64,000 bases of DNA from the NCBI GenBank assembly GCA_001592805.2, contig CP051142.1:1736001-1800000 (forward strand), in the 5' to 3' direction. Shown one piece after another: positions 31,447 to 43,078 of the stretch (its first letter is position 1; each line of letters begins with the position of its first letter). The DNA comes from Peltaster fructicola (taxonomy: Eukaryota > Ascomycota > Dothideomycetes). The notes beneath the pieces are model-generated. The model was not told the DNA's origin. It made no database searches and saw only the letters and a program-made list of their open reading frames with translations. The position numbers were made by a program, and so were the translations under genes.

Positions 31447-32104
31447 TCAGCTTGCGGCAGGCCGACAACGCAAGACAGCTTTGAGCATCATAAGGTTGGG
31501 CTATATGCTTAGCGACAGGGATGGTGAAACAAACATGGGGAAAGCTGTAAACCGGGATACTGACACTGAAGCTAGTACTAGCAGTCGAGACAGCAGATTC
31601 GTATGGAATGCTCGGGCTGCTTGCGACTGATCAAGTTGTCAAGATGCGTGTTCCGCGATCGTAATATGTCGTGCTGATTATTGCTGTCTCAAATGGATCT
31701 GTCGTCAGTTGCAAACATCCCGAGGCTGACGACCAAATGGCGCTAAATTGGCTACAGCATCCAGGATCCGGTGTCATCGTGCATGATGTTGCTTGCCAGC
31801 CTTCGCAAACGATGACCTGACGTTATAGTCACGACCAATATGCGCAGAGGGTACCGGTTCTCACAGCACGAGTGGCTGACCTTGACGTGATGTGTGCTCG
31901 GCACATTTGACTTTGCTGGGATGTCCGCTTTTCGTCCTCAGGTACCACGCCGATCATCGTAATTGCACTGCTCGCCATGCTTGTAACAACGAGACGTGCC
32001 TAGCCATGATGTCGAGTGTCTGTAAGTGTGGGATGATCAGCTGGTCAGCATCTGTGTCATAAGATCCGTCGAGCTGCCGCGACCTCTCTGTCTGCCATCG
32101 CAAC
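31447..32104. other. Intergenic, promoter of GMC gene
   Basis: 658 bp, no gene or repeat recognised. Confidence 0.5.
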
Positions 32105-33928
32105 ATGACATTCCAGAAGCTCGTGACGCTGCTGCTTGCAGTCGGAACAGCCCAAAGCCTGCCGGAGCATCCTCAAAAGAGAGCCTCGTCGTACGATTAT
32201 GTCATTGTCGGAGGAGGAACTGCTGGATTGACGCTGGCAAACCGCTTGTCTGCCAACTCCCAGCTTTCGGTAGCTGTCATCGAAGCAGGTACGCAGTATG
32301 AGGTCTCCAACCCTGTGCTTGACTCGACTCCTGCTGGAGATGTGGTTGGATGCGGTGCACAGGAGTCGCCAAATCCATTTGTCGATTGGGGCTTCATCAC
32401 CGAGCCAATGCCTGGTACGAATGGCAGGACGATTCGCTATGCTCGTGGGAAGTGTCTCGGTGGATCAAGCGCCCGCAATTTCATGATCTACCAGCGAGGC
32501 ACGAAGGAGTCGTACCAGAGATGGGCTGATGCTGTTGGTGATTCCAGCTATACTTTCGATAACCTGCTGCCTTACTTCAAAGCCTCGCCAACGTTCACGG
32601 CGCCAGGACCGTCTCGTGCTGGCAATGCTTCCGCAGGATACCAAGCAGCGGCGTTTGACAACTCTCGTGGTGGTCCTCTCCAGGTCTCCTATGCGAATTA
32701 TGCCAGTCCATTCTCCAGCTATATCGAAGGCTCCTTGAACGAGATCGGAGTACCGCAGACCACCGACTTCAACAGTGGCAGCCTGCTCGGAGCTCAGTAC
32801 TGCGCCTCGACCATCAGACCACAGAATGAGAACCGAGAAAGTTCGGAGACTTCGTTCCTTGAAGCTGCGAAAAGTCGAACAAACCTTGCAGTCTTTTCCA
32901 ACACGTTAGCGAAGCAGATCCTCTTTGACTCCAACAAGAAAGCTACTGGTGTTTCGGTGACCACAGGAGGTTTACCGTATGTTGTATCAGCCAACAAGGA
33001 AGTCATCATCGCTGCAGGGGCATTCCAATCACCACAATTGCTGATGGTGTCTGGTATTGGACCTGCAAGTCAGCTTGCAGCTAATGGCATCTCGTCTGTC
33101 AAGACACTTGCAGGAGTCGGGCAGAACATGATCGACCATGTGTTTGCAGGCCCGACCTATCGCGTCAACGTCGAGACTCTCACCAAGTCGGCAAATGACC
33201 CTGGCTATCTCGCTGCACAATATCTAGGTCCATACCAGCAGGGACAGGGTGTACTTACCAATCCAGTCTGTGACTTTCTTGGTTGGGAGAAGGTGCCACA
33301 GGCATTGCGCCAGACCTTACCTCAATCTATCCTGGACGACCTTGCGACCTTTCCGGACGACTGGCCAGAGATCGAATACATTTCTGCTCCAGGATATGTC
33401 GGAGATTTCGCTAATCTCTTCGCCTCACAGCCAAAGGATGGGTATCAGTACGCTACAATCCTTGGAACGCTTGTTGCTCCGTTATCGAGAGGTAATGTAA
33501 CCATCAAGAGTAAGGACACCAACGACTTGCCTATCATTCAACCAAACTGGCTGGACCATCCGTCGGACCAAGCTGTCATGGTGGCTGCATACAAACGAGT
33601 CAGGCAAGCCTTCGCCTCCAACTTCATGGCGGCTACGCTGGTGGATAGGACAGAATACTTTCCAGGTCCTCAGGTCCAGACAGATGAGCAGATCCTGCAG
33701 GTTATCAAAAACACTGTCATGACTGTATGGCATGCTTCTGGTACTTGCAAGATGGGCCAAGCGAGCGATCCTACCGCAGTCGTAGACTCTAATTTCAGAG
33801 TCTTTGGTGTCTCTGGATTGAGGGTAGTGGACGCAAGTGTGTTTCCACTTCTGCCTCCTGGCCATCCTCAGAGTACGATATACATGCTCGGCGAGAAAGC
33901 CTCAGCAGACATCCTCGCAGGCAGGTAG
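32105..33928 (+). CDS. Secreted GMC oxidoreductase (FAD)
   Basis: Single exon of 607 residues with a signal peptide (FQKLVTLLLAVGTAQS) and a dibasic KR shortly after. The ADP-binding motif YVIVGGGTAGLTLANRL follows, then GMC signature 1 (GKCLGGSSARNFMIYQRGT) and signature 2 (GAFQSPQLLMVSGIGP). The catalytic pair is His543 (VWHASGTCKMG) and His587 (PPGHPQST). The length fits aryl-alcohol, glucose and cellobiose-type oxidases and dehydrogenases. Substrate and whether O2 is the acceptor cannot be read from sequence. If it is an oxidase it would make extracellular H2O2. The next gene downstream on the same strand is an extracellular SOD. Confidence 0.92.
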   Translation: MTFQKLVTLLLAVGTAQSLPEHPQKRASSYDYVIVGGGTAGLTLANRLSANSQLSVAVIEAGTQYEVSNPVLDSTPAGDVVGCGAQESPNPFVDWGFITEPMPGTNGRTIRYARGKCLGGSSARNFMIYQRGTKESYQRWADAVGDSSYTFDNLLPYFKASPTFTAPGPSRAGNASAGYQAAAFDNSRGGPLQVSYANYASPFSSYIEGSLNEIGVPQTTDFNSGSLLGAQYCASTIRPQNENRESSETSFLEAAKSRTNLAVFSNTLAKQILFDSNKKATGVSVTTGGLPYVVSANKEVIIAAGAFQSPQLLMVSGIGPASQLAANGISSVKTLAGVGQNMIDHVFAGPTYRVNVETLTKSANDPGYLAAQYLGPYQQGQGVLTNPVCDFLGWEKVPQALRQTLPQSILDDLATFPDDWPEIEYISAPGYVGDFANLFASQPKDGYQYATILGTLVAPLSRGNVTIKSKDTNDLPIIQPNWLDHPSDQAVMVAAYKRVRQAFASNFMAATLVDRTEYFPGPQVQTDEQILQVIKNTVMTVWHASGTCKMGQASDPTAVVDSNFRVFGVSGLRVVDASVFPLLPPGHPQSTIYMLGEKASADILAGR

Positions 33929-34769
33929 GCTCAGTACGAGGTGACGTTCTGGTAGATCGGTGAGCCATTATTATCAGCTGCTGCGCTCGTTCATAATGTC
34001 GGATATCACATTCTTCGTGTTTCCTCCGATACCCTGCGTCACATGACTGTTCATTGTATATGGTGACTTGTCAATGCTGCTGATGATGCGCACAGCTGGC
34101 GGACGCATGCCAGAGCAGTGTATAAGTCTTCGACCAATTCTCACTCGAGTGGTCAAGATTATCGCGAGACTACGCTAGTCCCGGTCAGGTAACCGGCTAA
34201 CGGCACAATGCATATGTCATGGATGTCATCTCCAGGAGTACTTGTTCACTACAGAGACAATGGCTTTCTGCGCTGGCGGCTCACATTGCTTGACAGAGAA
34301 GTGCTGTCGATCAGCCCAGCTCTGAACGCTACCTTCAGCGTTCAACAAAACTGAGCACGCTACCCTTCGCATTCCATTGACAATGGTATATACCTGACAG
34401 CACACCAGCAGAGGAGTACAGCATGTCACCATATGTATCGAACAGCTAGTGCATCGACGGAAGATGCGTGCCGCATCTTTCGAACGATCAATAATCTACG
34501 ATTCGTCGCGCTACACAGCTCGATGTACAACAAGTATCTGATGACAACGAATCAGAGCAAGAGCTGGCATACCGCGTGTGACAGGCACTCATCGATCGCT
34601 CATCGTTACATCACAAAGCAGACGCGAATCAAGGTAAATCAATGACTCCACGATCGAAAACATAACACATACGCGTACACCTAATGTCGCTTCCATGGAT
34701 ACATAACATCCTGTCAACCTCAGCTTGGAGACTCTGCCTGTAGCACATTGAACAGACTTCATCACAGCC
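33929..34769. other. Intergenic, promoter of SOD gene
   Basis: 841 bp between GMC and SOD genes. Nothing recognised. Confidence 0.5.
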
Positions 34770-35773
34770 ATGTACAACAACGCCCTTCGTCTCCTGGTGA
34801 GCACTGCTGCTCTCGCCAACGCTCAGTCCCTCGCTCAGGGCCCGGCACCTCCTGAAGTACTCCTCTCTGCCACACAAAGCGGAGTCCTTCCAGTTCTTCC
34901 GACTGCGACACCGTTCACCGGCGTCGAGACCATTGAAGGCGCTATCGTCTTTGTGAGTACAATACGGTGTGGCTATACAACAGATTCTGACGAAGACCTT
35001 AGGATGGTCCCTCGAACCCAGGCTTCACAGGCCAGCTTGGAGATGCCGTCGTGCAGCAGAACACTGCTGGCGGTAGTTTCATGGCGACGCTCCCTAGCAC
35101 AAATTTCGATCCATACACTGGCAGCACCATCACTGGATCACTCATGGCCACAGTCCCTAGCAATGGAACTGGTATGATGGTCACTGTAAACTTCAGTGGC
35201 TTTCCGGCAGAAGCGCAATATGGTCCCTTTGTCTACCACATTCATGGATTGCCAGTTCCAGCTGATGGCAATTGCACGGTCACCATGGGACATCTTGACC
35301 CTACCGACCGTGGCGAGTACTACCCTTGCGACAACACTCAGCCCCAGACATGCCAAACTGGTGATTTGGCAGGCAAGCACGGAAATATCACGGGCACTTC
35401 CTTCACCGCAAGGTAAGTTGAACATCAGCAGCAGGCTGGCTGTTGACGAGACAAGCATCTACTGACAAAGCCTTACAGCTATCTGGACCTGTATCTGAGC
35501 TCAGATCCATCGAGCGCATACTACATTGGCGACAAATCTATTGTTGTACACTCTACCAATACCACAAGGTTGACCTGCGCCAATTTTGCGGCAGTCGTGT
35601 CGAACGGTACAACCAACGGCACCACAACATCACCCACAGCCCCAGCAAACATTACACGACCATCGACTACTGCTGCGGCCACATCAGCTGTATACACTGG
35701 TGCTGCAGACAAGTTGACAATCGGTGGAGTTGTGCTTGGCGGAGCCTTCTTGATGGCATTCTCGATGCTATAG
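34770..35773 (+). CDS. Cell-surface copper superoxide dismutase, GPI-anchored (SOD5-like)
   Basis: Exons 34770-34952, 35003-35412 and 35479-35773 (introns 50 and 66 nt) give 295 residues. A signal peptide (LRLLVSTAALANAQS) is followed by a Cu/Zn-SOD beta-barrel: VYHIHGLPV (His-x-His copper ligands), MGHLDP, DLAGKHGNITG and KSIVVHS provide the other histidines. A Ser/Thr/Asn-rich stalk and a hydrophobic tail (LTIGGVVLGGAFLMAFSML) fit a GPI anchor. Fungal extracellular SODs of this type are copper-only, lacking the zinc loop; the shortened middle here is compatible. It dismutates superoxide at the wall, possibly host-derived. It lies downstream of a secreted GMC gene. Confidence 0.9.
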
Positions 35774-36075
35774 GTCTCGAAATGTGGTAGCTTCGCGTAT
35801 AATTTGACATTGTGCAACACATGATGTTTACTACTGCGCTGTGTAGAGTCTTGACTTAAGCACGCAAGCTGATAAGGCCAGCCACGTACCCTTGACCACC
35901 CATATGATCATGTTGTCGAGTGATTATGACTTCCAAGCCTGAGGCATCAAGAATCGCGGGTTCCACTTTACGCGCTCAAAACATAGACATTCAATGCTAG
36001 AAAGTGCAGGGACAACACACAGCTGAATGATACATTTCGGACGGTCACTCGACATGGCAATGACCTCAATAGAGG
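35774..36075. other. Intergenic, promoter of ATRIP-like gene
   Basis: 302 bp; nothing specific recognised. Confidence 0.45.
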
Positions 36076-38481
36076 ATGGAGGAGGCCGACTTCTTCTCAG
36101 ACGACGATCTGAACCAGATCGCTGACGATACCCTGCTAGAGCTCGAGCACAATGCTATCACATCTACTCAAAGCCACAGCATGCGCCAGCACGAGATGTG
36201 TCGCGACCGAACCGTGCGAGACAAGCACACAATGCGTCCAGCTTGAATCGTTCACGAGTTCTGAACAAGAACATTCCGTGGAGACCGCCGCAGAGACTGA
36301 CACAACCGGCCAAGCTGTCGCAGGCCTTGCCTGACTTACCTTCACAGCACGACTCGTACGACGACGAGAATGTGATCGACCTTGCAGAAGACGTGCCTTT
36401 ACCAGGATGGTCTCAATCGCAAGCTCCAAGACCAGAATCTACCTCTCACCACTACAAGCCAAAGCCGCCAGTCGATGCAGAAACTGCAGCCGCATTTGCT
36501 GCAGCAGATGCCGAACTGACTGGTCAGCGTACTACTAAGCCCACTCGCCGAGTCGTACAGAACGAAGATGTCTTCGCCGCTCGAATTGCAGCGCTTGAAG
36601 CTGAGGCTGCAGAAGCACGAAGAGCAGAACAAGAAGCGAGGAGGGCTCTGGAGGCAAAGGTTGGAGAGATCACCATCGTCCGTGCCAATGCAGACAGAGA
36701 AGAGAGAGCATGATCGTAAGATCTTGACCATGCAAAAGGGCTTTGCTGAAGAGGCGGCTAAGCATAGAGGCGAGCTCGAAGCAGGCCGCAAAGAGAGGGA
36801 GAAAATGCAGACGGACAATCGATTTCTCCAGCACGATCTTGCCCAGGAAGCAGAACGCGCTAAGAGACTGAACGGTGCAGGAAAGTCTCGCACAATTGCA
36901 GAGCGCGATACGCCCAGAAAGATACGGAAGGCAGGCCTCGGTGATGGCTTCAACGACGATGAGGTACAGATGTTCAGTCCCATTCGGAGCAGAGGCAGAG
37001 ACTCAACGCCTCGAGCAGGCGCAAAACGCAAACGATCAGCACAGGACAGTCCTATTGCCTCGTTGTCCTTTGCCAAACCCGCTCCGCTGCCTCGAGACGA
37101 GAGTACAGATTCGGCTCAGACAATGCCAGCCACTCTCGTATCACCAAGCCTTGCCACAAGCCAGAACGAGGATACCAGATTCATACAGTGTCTCTTAGTA
37201 TACCAGCCTTTTGGCCAGTCGGCTGGAGCACTGGAATTGCTGTGCCAGCACCATCTTCCGGCTAACATACATAGGCCGTTAAGTTCTGTACTAATGGAAG
37301 CATTGTCCACCTCGCGGCAGACCACGGACAGTATACCACTGCAAACAGTACGAGTCTTGAGTAGTCTCTGGCAGCGGTGCTTAGATCAACAGCATCTCGC
37401 GCCATTAACACTACTCGTCGATCTGATCCTGTTTGCTTTAAGGCACGAAGTCCCTTCACGATACAACAAGCTAGCACAGGATGTGGTGCCATTGTGTTTG
37501 CGAGCACTCGAACTTGTTACGATGCCCATTGTACGCGCACATCTGAAGGGTCCTTCAGCTCTCGCAGAGACCTTGCGAGAGCCAAGCAGCGAACAGATCG
37601 ATGCAGATCAGCTCACAGCTCTTCTCGAGCAGATGTGTCAGGCTTGTTCCATCTCGAGCGAGCTCATCAGCAACTTCTGGCGCATGATGGACTTCACCAG
37701 CTCGATGCTCCTTCTGCACAAAGCCCTTCCTTACCATCGTGTCATGACGGGTCTTCGAATACTGTACACTTCGGCTTTGGAGAACTCTTTTGGAGCCATC
37801 AGCCAGAACTTGACTGATCAGGCGCAACAAGAAAAGGATACGGTGTTTCGCCTAACATTTGCATTCTTCGATATACCTTCCGTGCCCGCAGACGAGCCAC
37901 CCTACGACGAACAGGAGATCGCTGAGTTCAGGATTATGGTTCTGGAAGTGCTCAACAAGCTATGCGAATTCAATCACGGTAGCATTCTGCTCGCGACTCA
38001 TACGCATTTCATCGGACGGCTTGTTCGCTTCGTTGATGAGCAGGTCCGCAAGCTCTACTCAGTGCCACCTTCCCAGCATAAGGGCGAGCTTGTGAAGCCA
38101 GACGACCATGACCTTGTGGTCAAGACGATCAACATGTCGATGCGGATACTTCATTATCTTCTGACCACACATGGTGATACTATTGACTTGAGCGAGAAGT
38201 TTTCCGTTGTTGTCGGCGGCTATCACAAGTTTCTTATTGGCATGACACGGTTGGCATTCATCGAGCAACCGACAGTCTTCGAGGATGGCATTGAAGAAGA
38301 AGTCATTGATGCAGCGCATTCCATCCTCGATGCCTTCCTCACGCCCGAGGATGGTGAAGCTGTTGCACAGGCGCTGGAAACACCTCAGGGCTCGAAAAGT
38401 GTTGGTGCGGTGAAGCAGCGGAGCTTCACCATGGATGAGGACACAATGGATACAGACACGCTTCCAGCAGACCCGGACTGA
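36076..38481 (+). CDS. ATRIP/Rad26/UVSD-like DNA-damage checkpoint protein, apparent frameshift
   Basis: ATG at 36076 opens MEEADFFSDDDLNQIADDTL, the typical acidic N-terminus. A 44-nt intron (36198-36241, weak GTGTCG donor) restores the frame into ENVIDLAEDVPLPGW and a coiled coil (AARIAALEAEAAEARRAEQE, VGEITIVRANADREE). The frame then stops at 36713, while the neighbouring frame continues the same coiled coil (EHDRKILTMQKGFAEEAAKH, NRFLQHDLAQEAERAKRL) to the stop at 38479-38481, followed by helical repeats. The shift sits in a GAGAGAG run at 36699-36709 and fits loss of one GA. A 40-nt intron (GTTGGA...GAGAG) would also restore frame but would delete the conserved GEITIVR segment. The protein partners ATR/Mec1 in checkpoint signalling; family size (about 790 residues) fits. 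Confidence 0.78.
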
Positions 38482-38610
38482 GGTCAGTGTTCCTGACTAG
38501 CTGGTCACCCATGATCTGCTTCCGATGTCATGTACCAAGCGGAGCCATGCCCCTCACCTGTATGATGAATACAGCTGCCTTCGACGACTAAGTCATCCAT
38601 ATCAGTCACA

Positions 38611-39676
38611 ATGTCAGTACTACACAGTCGCATAGGATGGATTGGCCTGGGAGTCATGGGCCTGCCGATGGCCCGGAATTTGCTCAAACATATGCCTCAA
38701 GATACACAATTCTTCGTGTACGACATATCCGACGAGAACATTAACGCATTTATCTCCTCTGAACCGGTGAGAGGCTTCAAGTGTGCCAGCTCCCGAGAAG
38801 TTGCAGAGAACTCGGTAGGTAGCACGTTGCATCGAAGCGGCTTCAGCACTGAACTTGGGATAGACGATCATTTTCTCGATGGTGCCAGAAGGATCTCATG
38901 TCCGATCTGTCTACCTTACGCCTGGGACCGGTGTCTTAGCAGCAGACCTCAAGGAACAAACTCTCATCGATTGCTCAACTATCGACACAGCTACTTCACT
39001 GCATGTTCGGGCGAAGTGCTATGAGGTCCATCCGGAGGCTACATTCTACGATGCTCCAGTGTCTGGTGGTGCCATTGGTGCTCAGAAGGGTACACTTACC
39101 TTCATGCTAGGCTGTGCAGAGGATGATCCGAAAATTGATCTACTCATGAGCTTGCTCGGCTCCATGGGAAGCAACATCATACCATGCGGAGGACCATCAT
39201 TTGGGCTCACAGCCAAGCTGTGTAACAACTACTGCAGTGGCCTCATTGCAATAGCAGTCAGCGAGGCCATGAACATTGGTATGGCCAGTGGAATGGACCC
39301 TCGCATTCTAGCCAATGTCTTCCACACATCAACTGCACAGTCCGCTATATGTGACGACTGGTGTCCTGTGCCTGGTCTATGTCCGGAAGCCCCAGCGAGC
39401 AAAGGTTACAAAGGAGGTTTCAAGGTCCAGCTTATGAAGAAAGATTTCAGTTTGGCGGTCGACGCAGCACAGCGAATTGATGTCCAACTGGCTTTGGGAG
39501 CAGCTGGATTACGGGTTTACGAACAGGCTAGCATTGATCCAAAGTGCGCGGACCTCGACTCGCGAGTCGTCTATCGCTACCTTGGCGGAAGAGAGGACTG
39601 GCAGAAGGATTTCCCATCACACCGACCACTGAAACGGGACGAGACCAGAGCGCTTCTGGCAAGGTCACAACAGTAG
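38611..39676 (+). CDS. Beta-hydroxyacid dehydrogenase (3-hydroxyisobutyrate dehydrogenase-like)
   Basis: Exons 38611-38814 and 38864-39676 (49-nt intron, GTAGGT donor) give 338 residues. The N-terminal NAD(P) site is GWIGLGVMGLPMARNL, then IIFSMVPEGSHV, DAPVSGGAIGAQKGTLTFML (substrate site) and the catalytic lysine in GLTAKLCNNYCSG. KGYKGGFKVQLMKKDFSLAV is the conserved C-terminal helix. There is no mitochondrial presequence, so it may be a cytosolic 6-phosphogluconate-dehydrogenase-family member rather than the valine pathway enzyme. The CDDWCPVPGLCPEAP insert is richer in cysteine than usual. It is convergent with the NmrA-like gene, 16 bp between stops. Confidence 0.88.
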
Positions 39677-39692
39677 CCACAAATAGGCTGAG

Positions 39693-40672
39693 TTACAAGA
39701 TCTCGAATGGAGTGCCAATTCTCTCAGGTCGCTTGGCCGCCTCAAAGTACTCCTTGAGACTCGTCATTCTCATGTCATGGTACTTGTCGTTGCTCAGTGG
39801 GTCTGATAGAGCACCCTCGCCATTGGTCGAGTAGTAAGTGTAGAACAGTCCCATCCAAGCCCAGATGTTATCAGGTTGCTGCTTACGGACCTGATGCATC
39901 GTCTTGTATAGGTCGTCTAACGAGCCGTGATGTACAGATTCAGCCTTGAATCCGAATGCCGCCTCGTACTGAGTTGCAATATCGTTAGCACTCACACGAT
40001 CGCCGCGAACTAGAGACCATTAGCAACAGATTGTTGCCACTGACAACAAGACTCACTCGAATACCATCCAGTTGCACCGGGATCGAGAGCCAGAGCTGCA
40101 CTAAAGTTGGCGGCATCGTTGTAGGTCGTGAGGTCCCACTTGTCATCGCCAGAGCCCCAGACATTGATGATGCGCTCCTTCTGCTTGTATAGCCCTCGTC
40201 CGATAATCTCCATGAACGCTCCGTTGAGCACATGCACGCCTTTGAGCTTACCATCCGTCTGTTGTTCTTTCTCTTGCAGATACTCGACGATGTGCTTCAT
40301 CGGGTCCTTTGGAGGCAGATCGCCAAGCTTGATGCGACGGAAGTCCAGAGACCAGTCTCCGGCCATGTAGCGTGGTACACCAGCATCAATACATGCGTCG
40401 ATCACGGCTTTCTGACCATTGACCATGGTATCTCTGTCGGCTAGTGTTGCAAATATGGCAATGTTGGCGCCCTTCAGAGCTTCTCCCAGCTTTTGTGCAT
40501 CGTCATGACCTGTCTGAAAGACCTTGAAGCGTTCGTTGGACCGAAGAGACTCTGGTAGCTTGTCTGGGTTTCTGCAGATGCCATGGACGACAGCAGTGGG
40601 AGACCTTCGAAGCACATGCTTCGCAATTAAGCTGCCAAGATGGCCACTTACGCCGGTGATAGCTACACTCAT
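39693..40672 (-). CDS. NmrA-like NAD(P)-binding protein
   Basis: Exons 40057-40672 and 39693-40009 (47-nt intron, GTGAGT donor) give 310 residues. The Rossmann motif is VAITGVSGHLGSLIAKHVLR; blocks NIAIFATLADRDTM, AVIDACIDAGVPRYMAGDWS, GVHVLNGAFMEIIGRGLY and WDLTTYNDAANFSAALALDP follow the NmrA/isoflavone-reductase layout. Family members are redox sensors or atypical reductases; no catalytic YxxxK is evident in the usual place. No targeting signal. Confidence 0.87.
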
Positions 40673-41094
40673 GTTTGAGAGTAGTAGTGTTTGGAGAAGG
40701 AGAGCATACGGGTAAGGTTCCTACTTAAGAGACGAATCAAGCTCACCTGCTCGTTGTCACACTCCAAACAATGAGCTCGGGGTTCATCCGCCGGGTAAAG
40801 CAGATGGGCATCGGGCTGTTGTGCTTGAGGAATCATGGTACCACCATAGGATACTCATTGGACTTTGACCGAAGTATAAGTTCGATGACGTCTGCAACGG
40901 GACAAAGTGTCGCCGCAAATAATGGCTCCATCGACATTCGAAGATGAGTTCAAATAGCAAGAAGATGCCAGAGCGTTGACAGATAAGAGCCAATAGCAGC
41001 TAAAAGTTCTCTTTGCTCACATTACAATGGTTATCAGCACTGTCCACCGGGCTTCCCACATCATGTGACGTCGAATACAATCAATCCAAGCGAC
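40673..41094. other. Intergenic
   Basis: 422 bp between the NmrA-like gene start and the transporter stop. Nothing recognised. Confidence 0.5.
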
Positions 41095-43078
41095 TCAGCT
41101 ACGCCATGAGCTCACAGATGTACGCTTGACGGACTTTCTAGGCTGCTCTGACGAGATTCGAGGCACGAAAGGTGCTGGACATGCCTCCTCTCCAGGCAAA
41201 TTGCCGTGAACCTCTGGATATACGCCTGGTCGTTCTGGCGACGACATGCTGTGAGTGCTGCTCAGTTTCGTGGGATTATTGGTCGACATGGTCAATGTTC
41301 GGTCGTCAGAGTCCGACACTTGCTTCTCAGGCGGAGTGACATCTCCCAGATGCTGTTGATGCCAATCGCTCTGCTCATAACTGAATGGCTCATCTCCAGC
41401 ACGACCGTACCAAAGTGGCTGCTTCGCTGCGATCTTGCGTACATTGAGCCACGGGTTTGGCGAGAGGGATGCTGTGTGGAAGATGACATCAATCTCCTCC
41501 AAGCTGAAAGGCTGTCAGCCGAAGGGTCAGACGGAAGTTGGCGCACTCACCATCTATAGCCTGTCTCAGGATAGAAGAAATAGATTACTGGAATGATGAC
41601 GAAGTTACTGCAAAGGCGTCAGAAGGGACGACACCGAGTGGCCATCACTTACGTGCAAGCGAAGATGCTGAGGCCCGATTAGCGTTCTGTACGAAAAGAA
41701 TATTCCATGCCACTCACATGTATGTCCTGTAGCCAATCCTAGCAAAAAGCAGAGGCGTCACAAACACCACAACGAAGTTGACCGTCCAGTTTGCTCCGGT
41801 CGAAAGTGCGTTGGCAGCACCTCTGATTCGAAGGGGAACAACCTCAACTTGATACAGCCAAGACATACCCTGCCAGCCGATAGCAAAAAAGGTGTTGAAG
41901 ATTGCCAGAAACACGGTGCCAACAATGCGACTGTAGGATGTATCGAGATAGGCCATAATGCACAACACGACCATCGAAGCACACATACCTGTGGCGCCAA
42001 ACAGCATCAAGCTGCGTCGTCCCCAGAAACGATCGATTCCAACGACGGCAACGAATGAGGCCAAGAAGAACTCAGTGCCTGCGCCGGCAGCGATCAGTCG
42101 CGCAACCCAGGGTTCATATCCATACTGCTCAATCAGCATGAGTGGAAAGTACTGTAGAATCAGGTTGATGCCGGTCATCTGCTGGAAGATTTGCAGCACG
42201 ACGGCAAGGATGGTCCGGTGGACGTGGCGATAATCACCCATGGTAAACGCACTCGAGATTTTCGCTTGAGCCATCTCGAGCACAGCGTCCTTGATAGTTA
42301 GGAATTCAGCATGGATCTGCTCATGCTTGGCATCCAGGTTGTTCAGGGCCGAAAGTGTTTTCAGAGCTTTCTCTTCTCGTCCTGTCAGGATAAGCCAGCG
42401 AGGTGATTCTGGCATTACAGTCAACAAGAGCATCGTGACCAGTGCAAAAGCCAGCTGGATGGCGATAGGTGCGCGCCATGCCGCCGAGCTGTCCAGAAAG
42501 GCGAAGGCGAAGCTGATCCAATAGCTGAAGGAGATACCAGCAGCGATACATGCTCCAGCAGATATCATAAGCAGTGTGCCACGTCGATGAGCTTTTGTGC
42601 ATTCTGCCTGCCACGCCGGAATGGTCGCAGTATTGAAGCCGTTTCCAAAGCCAGCTACACATCGCCCAGCAATGAACTGTCCAAAACTGTATGATGAACA
42701 TTGTATGATCTCGCCGACAACCAGGAACGTCAGGCCTATGAAGATTGTATTCTTTCGGCCAATGAGGTCACCCCAGAAGATGGTGATCGTTGCTGAAGAC
42801 ACACAAGCTAGGTTCCATGCTGCTACAGTGATGCCTTGGATGATGGCGACTTGACTGTCTTTGGGCGAGCTAATGGTATCAATCTGTGGGAATTCGCTTC
42901 GAAAGGGCGAGTTGGTGAGCAGACCTGCTAGATCACCTTGATCATAGCCGTAGAGGCTTGTTGATGTATGTCAGCGTTAGGTTATATGTCATGAGTCAGC
43001 TTACAAGAATGTCAATCCCGACACCAGACCGATGCATGTTGCAAGAGCCGGTCCTCTTAGTCCGGCGAAGGGCGCCAT
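41095..43078 (-). CDS. MFS sugar transporter with a 15-nt microexon
   Basis: Five exons: 43005-43078, 41718-42956, 41653-41667, 41551-41607 and 41095-41503, giving 597 residues. The third exon is only 15 nt (CATCTTCGCTTGCAC) and is required to read GYRTY|IIFAC|TNFVIIPVIYFFYPETGYR. Sugar porter hallmarks are present: FLYGYDQGDLAGLL in helix 1, WGDLIGRKNT, AGRCVAGFGNG, PESPRWLI, QQMTGINLILQYFP, RFWGRRSLM and FYPETG. Twelve membrane segments are expected. The cytosolic tail is unusually long (about 150 residues) and Ser/Pro/charged. Substrate is not predictable. It is divergent from eIF2-alpha, 785 bp between starts. Confidence 0.91.
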
